A DNA stretch of 64,000 bases from Flavobacterium endoglycinae. Its GTDB lineage: Bacteria; Bacteroidota; Bacteroidia; Flavobacteriales; Flavobacteriaceae. Of this stretch, positions 26,519 through 34,339 are shown piece after piece. The stretch covers positions 124,001 through 188,000 of the forward strand of contig NZ_CP071448.1 of assembly GCF_017352115.1 (NCBI RefSeq), given 5' to 3'. Under the pieces are notes generated by a model. The model saw only the letters and a list, made by a program, of their open reading frames with translations. It was not told the DNA's origin and ran no database searches. The translations under genes were made by a program, and so were the position numbers. The first letter of the stretch is position 1, and every line of letters starts with the position of its first letter.

Positions 26519-27040
26519 ATGAATACACTAAAAATAACCAAAGCCAGTACAAATGATGTAATACAATTACAAGCCATTGGCAGACAAACTTTTTCTGAAA
26601 CTTTTGCTGATGCAAACAGTGAAGAAAACATGAATAAATATTTGGATAAAAGCTTCGCTCGTGAAAAACTAACAGCTGAACTTAACAATCCTTCCTCCTA
26701 TTTTTATTTAGCTGTATTAGATGAAAAAGTAGTTGGTTATTTAAAACTGAATACTGGCGATGCACAGACCGAAAAAGAATCAGCTGATGCGTTGGAAATC
26801 GAACGCATTTATGTGGCAAAAGAATTTCACGGAAAAAAAGTCGCACAAGCATTATACGCGCAGGCAGAACATACCGCTGAAGAATTAAAAGCGTCGTATA
26901 TGTGGCTTGGGGTTTGGGAAAAGAATTTCAGAGCAGTAAGTTTCTATACTAAAAATGGTTTTGTACAATTTGATACTCATATTTTTAAATTGGGAGATGA
27001 CGAACAAACAGATTTAATGATGAAAAAAGTATTGATTTAA
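26519..27040 (+). CDS. GNAT-family N-acetyltransferase
   Basis: This 173-residue acetyltransferase has the acetyl-CoA-binding motif (EIERIYVAKEFHGKKVAQALYAQAEHTAEE) and the C-terminal VWEKNFRAVSFYTKNGFVQFDTH. It resembles spermidine/PaiA-like GNATs, but the substrate is not determined. The EamA gene starts one base after its stop, so the two are co-transcribed, presumably under the divergent LysR. Confidence 0.9.
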   Translation: MNTLKITKASTNDVIQLQAIGRQTFSETFADANSEENMNKYLDKSFAREKLTAELNNPSSYFYLAVLDEKVVGYLKLNTGDAQTEKESADALEIERIYVAKEFHGKKVAQALYAQAEHTAEELKASYMWLGVWEKNFRAVSFYTKNGFVQFDTHIFKLGDDEQTDLMMKKVLI

Positions 27041-27041
27041 A

Positions 27042-27929
27042 ATGGAAAGAAGACAGCTTTTATTGATTCTGCTGATTATAGGCACAGCATTTTGGGGAAT
27101 TTCATATTCGATTACCAAAATGGCTATTGGAGATTATTCGCCAAACACTTTTTTATTTTATCGTTTTTTGCTGGCCGTAATTGTATTAAGCATTATTTTT
27201 TGGAAATACGTTAAAAACACGACTATAGAAGCTGTAAAAACCGGAGCTATTCTAGCTTTTCCTATGTTTTTAGGTATTCAGCTGCAAACGGTTGGGCTTA
27301 AATATACTGATGCTTCTCAATGTTCTTTTATTGCGGGATTAACTGTAATTATTATTCCGTTATTAAAACTGGCGGTTTACAGAACCAATACGTCTTTAAA
27401 AATCTGGATTGCCGCTTTAACCGCTTTAACAGGTTTGTTTATTATTGCTATTCAAGATAAATTTACCATAAACTTAGGTGATTTATTTACAATTGCCGGA
27501 GCATTTGCTTTTGCGGTTTACTTAATTGCTGTGGAAAAACATTCGGCTGCAAAGAATCTTTTGTATTCAATTGTTCCCATGTTCGCATTTTGTGCCCTGT
27601 TTACTTTTTGCCTCGCGCTTACAGATTCTAAATCCAATTGGTTACCTGAAAACAATACATTTTGGATGGGCGTGATTTACTGTGCCTTGTTTTCTACTGC
27701 ATATATGTACACCGTTTCAAACATTTCGCAGCGTTATTTGTCTGCAGAACGTGTGGCGGTTATTTATTTGTTTGAACCAGTATTTGGTGCCATTGGAGCT
27801 TTCTTTATTTTAGGTGAAAACCTTTCCTGGCGCCTGCTTTTGGGCGGAAGTTTAATTTTTGCAGGAACCATTATTTCAGAAGTAAATTTTAGTTCCAGAT
27901 TGAAAATAATCAACCGAAAATCGTCTTAA
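27042..27929 (+). CDS. EamA-family (DMT) transporter
   Basis: The 295-residue membrane protein has ten predicted helices in two EamA repeats (about 8-140 and 150-285). Typical features are GTAFWGISYSITK at the start, YTDASQCSFIAGLTVIIIPLL and the repeat-2 signature YLFEPVFGAIGAFFILGE. Such carriers export or import small metabolites; the substrate is unknown. Confidence 0.92.
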   Translation: MERRQLLLILLIIGTAFWGISYSITKMAIGDYSPNTFLFYRFLLAVIVLSIIFWKYVKNTTIEAVKTGAILAFPMFLGIQLQTVGLKYTDASQCSFIAGLTVIIIPLLKLAVYRTNTSLKIWIAALTALTGLFIIAIQDKFTINLGDLFTIAGAFAFAVYLIAVEKHSAAKNLLYSIVPMFAFCALFTFCLALTDSKSNWLPENNTFWMGVIYCALFSTAYMYTVSNISQRYLSAERVAVIYLFEPVFGAIGAFFILGENLSWRLLLGGSLIFAGTIISEVNFSSRLKIINRKSS

Positions 27930-28054
27930 ATAACCCTCAGAAAATTTCATGACAAAAAAAAGGCATCTTATGACATATTTTTCTTCTTAAACGCATCATT
28001 TCGGTAATTTAGGCTTCGTTTTCAAAAACCCCAAACTAATCAACCGAACCTGAA

Positions 28055-28921
28055 ATGCTGGAAAAAAGATCAATATTGATTGGATGTGATGATACTTTGG
28101 TATTGACCAGAGTGCTGAACATTCTTGCTTCAATGTCTGATTTTGCTTTTTCAACTATATCAGTAACCAGAGCTTCCGATTTAAACAGTACAATCGATTC
28201 TTTACAACCGGATTTGATTATTTTATGTTTCAAAAAAAACCAAGCGATTATTCAGGACAGCAGTTTCAATTCGGAACATCTTGATATTCCAATTTTATGC
28301 TTAACGCAGAGTAATGAATGCGAATCATCCTGCTGGTCAAAAAACTGCATTGTTTTTACCTATTCTTTTAACCACCTTAATAATGCTGATTTTTTGATAT
28401 ACAGAATCAGATCGATATTTCTTCTAAAAAAAACAACTTCCAAAACTAAAACCCTTTCTTTTGCAGAAGCAGCTTATCAGAGAAACGATGTCAGCTATAC
28501 CAAAGAATTAAGTCATTATGTAATGGAACTCGATCAGAAAGTCGAGGTTCTGAAAAAAGTAAAAGAACGTATTTCGTATCTTTTTCCTAATGTAAATGAT
28601 TCTATTCGTCAGGAATTGATGTCGATCGTAAATTCGATAAAAGCAGTTGCAAACGACAATAAACTCTGGGACGATTTCAAAATCTATTTTGAACAGTCCA
28701 ATCCTAATTTTCTTCTAACGCTTGCCCGAAAACATCCTTCCTTAAGTTCGAAAGATTTAAAATATTGCTGTTATATCAAGATGAACATGAGCAATAATGA
28801 CATTACCAATCTTCTGGGCATCAATCAGGACAGCGTACGCACCCACAAATACCGCCTGAAAAAGAAACTCACCCTAAACAAAGACCAAGACATTATTTCC
28901 TACTTAAGAACAGTTTCTTAG
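28055..28921 (+). CDS. LuxR-type regulator beside the eCIS cluster
   Basis: The 288-residue protein has an N-terminal alpha/beta domain resembling a receiver (about 5-125: SILIGCDDTLVLTRVLNIL), a coiled-coil linker (about 148-185) and a C-terminal LuxR-type helix-turn-helix (about 225-285: SSKDLKYCCYIKMNMSNNDITNLLGINQDSVRTHKYRL). An acidic phospho-pocket is not clearly preserved, so it may not be phosphorylated. It is the last gene before the injection-system operon on the same strand and its best local candidate regulator. Confidence 0.75.
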   Translation: MLEKRSILIGCDDTLVLTRVLNILASMSDFAFSTISVTRASDLNSTIDSLQPDLIILCFKKNQAIIQDSSFNSEHLDIPILCLTQSNECESSCWSKNCIVFTYSFNHLNNADFLIYRIRSIFLLKKTTSKTKTLSFAEAAYQRNDVSYTKELSHYVMELDQKVEVLKKVKERISYLFPNVNDSIRQELMSIVNSIKAVANDNKLWDDFKIYFEQSNPNFLLTLARKHPSLSSKDLKYCCYIKMNMSNNDITNLLGINQDSVRTHKYRLKKKLTLNKDQDIISYLRTVS

Positions 28922-29264
28922 GTTTTTTGGTTGTTGGTTTTTGGTTTTTGGTTTTTGGTTGTTGGTTGTTGGTTGCTGTTTGTTACTTGTTGTTTCTTGG
29001 CTGTTTTTTTGTTTTGGTTTTACGCTTCTTTTTCTTGAACTCTATAATTCCTGTTCTCAGTATTTAATCTTTATTTTTCTGGATTACTTTCCTCTTCAAA
29101 ATAATTCAACCTTTCAACAATCAACACCAACAACTAACAACCAAAAACTATCAACCAAAAACCAACCACCACCACCCATCAAGCACCAACTATTAACCAC
29201 AAACCATCAACTATCAACCATCAACCAAAAACCAAAAACCAAAAACCAACCATCAACCATATAA
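28922..29264. repeat. Large low-complexity inverted repeat (GGTTTTTGG / CCAAAAACC)
   Basis: 28921-28985 is made of repeats of GGTTTTTGGTTGTTGG. 29107-29262 is made of the complementary words AACCAAAAACCA, ATCAACC and CAACAACTAAC. The two arms flank about 120 bases of ordinary sequence and can fold together over a long distance. A 107-codon plus-strand frame through it is only translated repeat. Confidence 0.8.
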
Positions 29265-29280
29265 AATACACAACAATTCT

Positions 29281-29483
29281 CAAACTTTATAACTCATTTA
29301 CGTAGAAAACGCACTCTTTTACGTAAAACACCAGATTTGTCTACAATTTGTCTACGGGAAATTTCAAAATGTAGAAAATGTATACGAAAAGTGCATACGG
29401 TATTTCTTACTTAAAATGAAATGTAAAGTAATTTTACCATGTAGTCAGGGATATGCGCCCCAACATATAAAAATGACAAAAAA
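29281..29483 (+). promoter_or_regulatory. Repeat-rich promoter region of the eCIS operon
   Basis: TTTACGTAGAAAAC (29297-29310) and TTTACGTAAAACAC (29318-29331) are direct repeats 21 bases apart. TTTGTCTAC occurs at 29336-29344 and 29347-29355. Related TACG words follow at about 29371 and 29385. TAATTTTA (29429-29436) is one mismatch from the -7 consensus, 48 bases before the first gene. Confidence 0.5.
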
Positions 29484-30053
29484 ATGATAAATGATTCTTT
29501 ATGGTTTACGAGTAAATTGCTGGGACAGTTTTTAAAAAACCGTCTTGCTGTCGACGACGATTTAACCGTCTTAAATTATCTTGTCGATACCAGTGGTATA
29601 TTCCCGAAAAACAATAAAAATAAAGTCGTTTTATCGCTAATTAATATTGAGAAAGAAACCAATCAGCCTTTTTACATTCGAAATAAACAACTGAATGATG
29701 GAAGTTATTCGAGTTTCAATGAAACGGAAAGATACAATTTAGATCTTCTCATCAGCTGCAATTTTGACGACTACAGCGAATCTTTAAAAACGCTTGACGT
29801 TGTTATTAACTTCTTTCAGGTCAATAATTATATAGATGCCACTTCCTCTTCTTCAATACCATCGGGTTTAAACCGACTTGAATTTGAATATGAGAAAATA
29901 TCCTATCACCAAATGCACAGTTTATGGACTGCCATGGGAGCGAAATATCAGCCTTCGATTATTTACAAAATAAAACTGATTAAAGTTCAGGGTCATGAAA
30001 CTACTGAAATTATTCCGGGTGTATCGCAAATCAATAATACGGCAGCGCCATGA
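29484..30053 (+). CDS. eCIS tube terminator, Pvc16/Afp16-like (DUF4255)
   Basis: The 189-residue protein resembles the DUF4255/Pvc16 N-terminal domain: an amphipathic start (LWFTSKLLGQFLKNRL), a beta-rich core (KVVLSLINIEKETNQPFY, LDLLISCNFDDYSESLKTLDVVINFFQ) and YHQMHSLWTAMGAKYQPSIIYKIKLI near the end. In PVC/Afp particles Pvc16 caps the tube-sheath stack. Here it is the first gene of the operon, while in Photorhabdus PVC clusters it is the last. It overlaps the next gene by 4 bases (ATGA). Confidence 0.8.
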   Translation: MINDSLWFTSKLLGQFLKNRLAVDDDLTVLNYLVDTSGIFPKNNKNKVVLSLINIEKETNQPFYIRNKQLNDGSYSSFNETERYNLDLLISCNFDDYSESLKTLDVVINFFQVNNYIDATSSSSIPSGLNRLEFEYEKISYHQMHSLWTAMGAKYQPSIIYKIKLIKVQGHETTEIIPGVSQINNTAAP

Positions 30054-30883
30054 AACAGAGTCATTACATAAAGCTTCTTAATACTTCTGTCTATCATACC
30101 TTTTATGATAATACAAAATGCAATTGCCTGCATTTTATTCCAACAGACAAAACCGATAAGATATTGAAGAAATTCGGTTTTATGATCAATACTGTTTCCA
30201 ACGGATTCGATTTATTTGCCAACCCAACCTCAACATTGTCAGACACTTTAGATTATATTTCTAAAACTGCTTCACAAGATTTTTTCGAATTTAATATTAA
30301 ATGCAGTAATCCAAGCTTTCTTCTTTTTACAGATCTGCCGGTTAACTTTCTTGGACTGGTAAATTACAGCAGCCAAAAAACACAAAATGAAGAAAACACT
30401 TCTACTCTGGTATTAAACCAAAGTTTAGAAACAGCTCCAATTGCTCGCTACTTCGGAAATTTAAAAATCTATTTTGAAGATCTCAAAAACGTATCAAATA
30501 ATCCTATTTTATATAAAATAAGTTTTGAAGCCAGAGCCACACAATGGCAGTATTATTTTATCAATAAAAATTCGCTGCCGTTAAACAATCCTGTGGTAAC
30601 GCAGAAAGGTTCAATACAATTTAAAGGCCCGGAACAAGTCACGCTTCAAACGGGCGAAAAGGCACTGCTTTTTACTTCGGATACTACTAATATTCCGCTG
30701 AGCGAAAAACCCAAGTACAAGTTTGATCTCATCAATAAAAGTGAATCATCAGGAACCGATCAAGGAAACTCAAAAGGAAAAGTGATCATAAAAGGACTCC
30801 CCATACCCGATGTTTCCCGAATAAATATCATCAGCAATAAAGAACAAAACCAAGTTACATCACCCATGTATATTTATCTATAA
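30050..30883 (+). CDS. eCIS-associated protein of unknown function (277 aa)
   Basis: I do not recognise this protein. It is a soluble, beta-strand-rich protein without signal peptide or membrane segment, with two halves: about 1-165, ending in a KISFEARATQWQYYFINKN stretch, and about 185-277 with TGEKALLFTSD and SRINIISNKEQNQ. It is translationally coupled to the Pvc16-like gene, so a cap or cap-adaptor role is a reasonable inference. Confidence 0.6.
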   Translation: MKQSHYIKLLNTSVYHTFYDNTKCNCLHFIPTDKTDKILKKFGFMINTVSNGFDLFANPTSTLSDTLDYISKTASQDFFEFNIKCSNPSFLLFTDLPVNFLGLVNYSSQKTQNEENTSTLVLNQSLETAPIARYFGNLKIYFEDLKNVSNNPILYKISFEARATQWQYYFINKNSLPLNNPVVTQKGSIQFKGPEQVTLQTGEKALLFTSDTTNIPLSEKPKYKFDLINKSESSGTDQGNSKGKVIIKGLPIPDVSRINIISNKEQNQVTSPMYIYL

Positions 30884-30918
30884 CAAAATTTAAAATGAAC
30901 ACTAAAAATTAAAAATCA

Positions 30919-32496
30919 ATGAATTTATCTACCATTCAAACTCCTGGTGTTTATATTCAAGAATTAAATGCTTTTCCAAATTCGGTTGTAGCAGTTGCAA
31001 CAGCAGTTCCGGCATTTATAGGGTATACACCACAGGCCTCTTACGAGGGAAAATCGTACGTTAATGTACCGGTTAGAATCACTTCGTTCTCTGATTTTCA
31101 AGCCTTTTTTTGTTTACCGGATCCTCCGCTTCCTGCAAGTCCGTCTAAACAATACAGTCCTGAATATTATTTAGTACAGCAGAAAAGCCAGCCGGCGAAA
31201 GGTGATTACATGTTAATTAACGGATCGTACTATTCATTAGTGCCAGATCCGAACACGATTTATTATTTGTACAATAGTGTGAGGCTTTTTTACGAAAATG
31301 GCGGTGGCGATGCTTATATCGTATCGGTTGGATCGTATGGAGCACCTTCTGGAAAACCTGGAACGCCGGGCACTCCTATTGTAAATCCAAATGTGCAGTT
31401 AAACGATCTTACAAACGGTCTTTCTTTATTATTGAATGAGCCAGAACCAACCATGTACATCTGCCCTGAAGCTACTTTGTTAAGTCTTGAAAATAACGGG
31501 ACTTTAATGCAGCAAATGCTTTTACAATGTACACAAATGCAGACTGCTATGAGTGTTTTTGACATTATTGGTGGTGATGCTCCAGATCCTATTTTGTATA
31601 CTGAAGATATTACGAATTTCAGAATGAATACAGGTTCTGTTGGGTTAAACTATGGTATGGCGTATTATCCGTTTATCGGAACAACCATTATGCAGAATAC
31701 TGATATTGATTATACCAATTTATTTGGTGGTGATGTTAAGCAGCTGGAAACACTTTTGAATCCGCCAAGCGCACCAAATCAAAGTATTGCTACGATTATT
31801 GCTAATATCCAAAATCCAAGCAGCGGTTTAACCGTAACGCAGAATAATAACGCTCTCCTTATCGCCAGCCAAACGTACGGACAGATTATCAAACATGTAT
31901 TAAACACTGCTAATATACTGCCTCCAAGTGGTGCAATGGCGGGTGTTATTACCACTACAGATAATGCGGTTGGTCCATGGCAGGCTCCTGCGAATACTTC
32001 TATTGTAGGTACAGCTTCGCTTCCTATTTACATTTCTGAAAGCCAGCAGGCCAATTTAAACGTTGATGCCGTTTCGGGTAAATCCATTAACGCGATCCGC
32101 AAGTTTAACGGACTTGGTATTTTAATCTGGGGATCAAGAACATTAGATGGAAACAGTCAGGATTGGAGGTATATTCCAGTTAGAAGAACCATGATTTTCC
32201 TTGAACAATCTTGTAAACTGGCTACTCAGGCGTATGTTTTCCAGCCAAACGACAAAAATACGTGGGAAGCTGTAATTGCAATGATCAGCAGTTTCCTTAC
32301 TTCTATCTGGAAACAAGGCGGTTTGCAAGGAGCAAGTGCTTCTGATGCTTTTTCAGTAGCCTGCGGATTAGGTTCGACTATGACAGCAGATGATATTTTG
32401 AATGGTTTTATGAATGTTACTGTAAAAGTAGCGGTAGTACATCCAGCAGAGTTTATCGTGTTGACCTTTCAACAACAGATGGCAACTTCTAGTTAA
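30919..32496 (+). CDS. eCIS contractile sheath protein (Pvc2/Afp2 family)
   Basis: The 525-residue protein opens with TPGVYIQELNAFPNSVVAVATAVPAFIGYT, a classical phage-tail-sheath start. Its C-terminal domain (about 390-520) has NAIRKFNGLGILIWGSRTLD, WRYIPVRRTMIFLEQSCKLATQAYVFQPND and VAVVHPAEFIVLTFQQQ, which are the most conserved sheath segments. It is the only sheath paralogue in the cluster, unlike PVC/Afp with three. Contraction of this sheath drives the tube out. Confidence 0.95.
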   Translation: MNLSTIQTPGVYIQELNAFPNSVVAVATAVPAFIGYTPQASYEGKSYVNVPVRITSFSDFQAFFCLPDPPLPASPSKQYSPEYYLVQQKSQPAKGDYMLINGSYYSLVPDPNTIYYLYNSVRLFYENGGGDAYIVSVGSYGAPSGKPGTPGTPIVNPNVQLNDLTNGLSLLLNEPEPTMYICPEATLLSLENNGTLMQQMLLQCTQMQTAMSVFDIIGGDAPDPILYTEDITNFRMNTGSVGLNYGMAYYPFIGTTIMQNTDIDYTNLFGGDVKQLETLLNPPSAPNQSIATIIANIQNPSSGLTVTQNNNALLIASQTYGQIIKHVLNTANILPPSGAMAGVITTTDNAVGPWQAPANTSIVGTASLPIYISESQQANLNVDAVSGKSINAIRKFNGLGILIWGSRTLDGNSQDWRYIPVRRTMIFLEQSCKLATQAYVFQPNDKNTWEAVIAMISSFLTSIWKQGGLQGASASDAFSVACGLGSTMTADDILNGFMNVTVKVAVVHPAEFIVLTFQQQMATSS

Positions 32497-32546
32497 TCAA
32501 ATCATTAATCTCTTAAAGAATTTCTTTTAAATAAAAATACAAGAAT

Positions 32547-33017
32547 ATGGCAACAGATGACGGAAGCGTACAAGGCGCAACATGGCCCATGCCAAAGTTC
32601 AGGTTTGAAGTAGACCTGGGAACTGAATTGACAAAAGTAGCTTTTCAAGAAGTTACAGGAATGGATGTCGAAAACCAAATTATAGAATATCGCAAAAGCA
32701 ACAGCCCGCTTTTTTCTGTAGAAAAAATGCCGGGAATTACAAAATACGGCAACGTAACCATGAAGCGAGGCATTTTTGTAAACGATAATACTTTTTGGGA
32801 CTGGCACCAGCAGGTGGTAATGAATACCATTAAAAGAAGAACGGTAATCATCAAACTTTTGGACGAAAAAGGCGGTGTAACCATGCAATGGACACTAAAT
32901 AATGCCTGGCCAACCAAAATTACCAGTACTGATTTAAAATCAGACGGAAATGAAGTTGCAGTAGACACTATTGAAATTGCTCATGAACAATTAATTATTA
33001 AAAATGGCGGAAAATAA
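32547..33017 (+). CDS. eCIS inner tube protein (Pvc1/Afp1, gp19-like)
   Basis: This 156-residue protein has the tube-protein pattern WPMPKFRFEVDLGTELTKVAFQEVTGMDVE, then PGITKYGNVTMKRGIF and MQWTLNNAWPTKITSTDLKSDGNEVAVDTIEIAHEQL. It is the likely major tube subunit, following the sheath gene by 50 bases. It overlaps the second tube-type gene by 14 bases. Confidence 0.93.
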   Translation: MATDDGSVQGATWPMPKFRFEVDLGTELTKVAFQEVTGMDVENQIIEYRKSNSPLFSVEKMPGITKYGNVTMKRGIFVNDNTFWDWHQQVVMNTIKRRTVIIKLLDEKGGVTMQWTLNNAWPTKITSTDLKSDGNEVAVDTIEIAHEQLIIKNGGK

Positions 33018-33474
33018 TGATTATCCTGTAAGCTTTTATTTTACACTCTCTTTTTCGGGTGTGGATGCGGCTTTCAAAGAGGTGTCAGGAATTTCTAAAG
33101 AACTAAGTATAGAAGAAATTGTTTGCGGAGGCGAAAATAGGTTTAAATACCGCCTCCCAACAGTTTCTAACAGTCCAAACTTAGTTTTAAAAAGAGCCAT
33201 TGTACCCGTAGGATCTTCATTAGTAAGCTGGTGTGCCAATTGTATCGATCAAGGATTGGCAATTCCTATCCAGCCGCACAATGTAATACTAAGTCTGCTG
33301 AATGCCAGCGGTATTGTTTGTATGCAGTGGACTTTTAACAATGCGTATCCGGTAAAATATTCCATTTCTGATTTAAACTCTCAGGAAAGTGGTATCGCAA
33401 TCGAATCTATCGAGCTTGCTTATACCTATTTCAATATTTCATCGAATACCAATTTTGACAAACTTTTTAATTAA
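33004..33474 (+). CDS. eCIS second tube protein (Pvc5/Afp5-like)
   Basis: Also 156 residues, and clearly related to the preceding tube protein (DYPVSFYFTLSFSGVDAAFKEVSGISKELSIEEI; MQWTFNNAYPVKYSISDLNSQESGIAIESIELAYTYF). Its divergence fits the tube-initiator role at the baseplate hub described for Pvc5/Afp5. Confidence 0.9.
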   Translation: MAENNDYPVSFYFTLSFSGVDAAFKEVSGISKELSIEEIVCGGENRFKYRLPTVSNSPNLVLKRAIVPVGSSLVSWCANCIDQGLAIPIQPHNVILSLLNASGIVCMQWTFNNAYPVKYSISDLNSQESGIAIESIELAYTYFNISSNTNFDKLFN

Positions 33475-33479
33475 TCATC

Positions 33480-33650
33480 ATGCCCATCGAAATAAGAGAG
33501 CTGGTTATCAAAACTGAAATTGTGAGTTCGCACAACAAAAGCAATTCGGCTGCAAAAGAAAAAGAACTTTCCTTGCTTAGAAAACAAGTTTTGGAAGAAT
33601 GCAAAAGATTAATCTCTGAGAAAAATCAGGAGAACAGTTACAAACGTTAA
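33480..33650 (+). CDS. Small DUF5908-like eCIS protein (Pvc6 position)
   Basis: A 56-codon gene starts at the ATG at 33480 and ends TAA at 33648-33650. The product begins MPIEIRELVIKTEIV, the typical opening of DUF5908-like proteins, and ends in a charged helix (KEKELSLLRKQVLEECKRLISEK). It lies between the second tube gene (5-base gap) and the LysM gene (11-base gap), where PVC/Afp operons have their own small gene 6. It is short enough to be missed by length filters. Confidence 0.85.
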   Translation: MPIEIRELVIKTEIVSSHNKSNSAAKEKELSLLRKQVLEECKRLISEKNQENSYKR

Positions 33651-33661
33651 AAAACAAGCCC

Positions 33662-34339
33662 ATGGCAAGTCTGGAATTATTAAAAATGACTGGTTATACC
33701 GATGAAGAGTTTCAAAACAAACTCTCAGGGAATCCGTATACCGTTATGATAAATCCAGAAAACATTAAACTGGAAAAAGCCATCGAATACAACGAACAAC
33801 AGGCTCCGGCCACAAGTTCGACTTCGCAGAAGTATAAAAGCACCCCAAGCGATAAACTGAATTTTGAAATTGTAATTGACTGTACCGGAATTGTGGATCC
33901 AAAACGCATCAGCATGTCTCAGGAAATTACAGCGCTGGAAACCATTATTTACACGTATAATGGTAAAATTCACCGTCCGAACTTTGTAAAAATACAATGG
34001 GGACAAGACATTACCTTCAGCGGAGTTCTCAATTCAATTGATATCTCTTACACTTTATTTAAACCAGACGGAAGTCCGCTGAGAGCCAAAATCTCACTGT
34101 CTTTCAGCCAATACGTTTCTCCGGAAACTGTAACCCGAACAGACGCTCCCGAGTCACCAGACCTTACGCATATCGTAACGGTAACCGAAGGAATGTCTCT
34201 GCCTCAGCTTTGCTTAAAAACATGGAATGATGATTCCTATTACGTACAAGTTGCAGCGTATAACAAACTAAACAAATTCAGAAACCTAAGTGGTATCGAC
34301 AAATTAATATTTCCACCTTTAATACCCTCCAAATCATGA
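33662..34339 (+). CDS. eCIS LysM-containing hub protein (Pvc7/Afp7-like)
   Basis: The 225-residue protein has a hub-adaptor domain (about 1-155, with SGNPYTVMINPENIKLEKAIEYNEQQAP and KISLSFSQYVSPE) and a C-terminal LysM (about 168-222: HIVTVTEGMSLPQLCLKTWNDDSYYVQVAAYNKLNKFRNL). In phage-tail-like systems such proteins join tube to spike and baseplate. Its end overlaps the VgrG-like gene by 4 bases. Confidence 0.9.
   Translation: MASLELLKMTGYTDEEFQNKLSGNPYTVMINPENIKLEKAIEYNEQQAPATSSTSQKYKSTPSDKLNFEIVIDCTGIVDPKRISMSQEITALETIIYTYNGKIHRPNFVKIQWGQDITFSGVLNSIDISYTLFKPDGSPLRAKISLSFSQYVSPETVTRTDAPESPDLTHIVTVTEGMSLPQLCLKTWNDDSYYVQVAAYNKLNKFRNLSGIDKLIFPPLIPSKS

Noticed and set aside
28941..29264. A 107-codon plus-strand frame
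   Set aside because: It only translates the low-complexity inverted repeat (runs of W/L/V then N/Q/P/T), with no domain or homologous composition.
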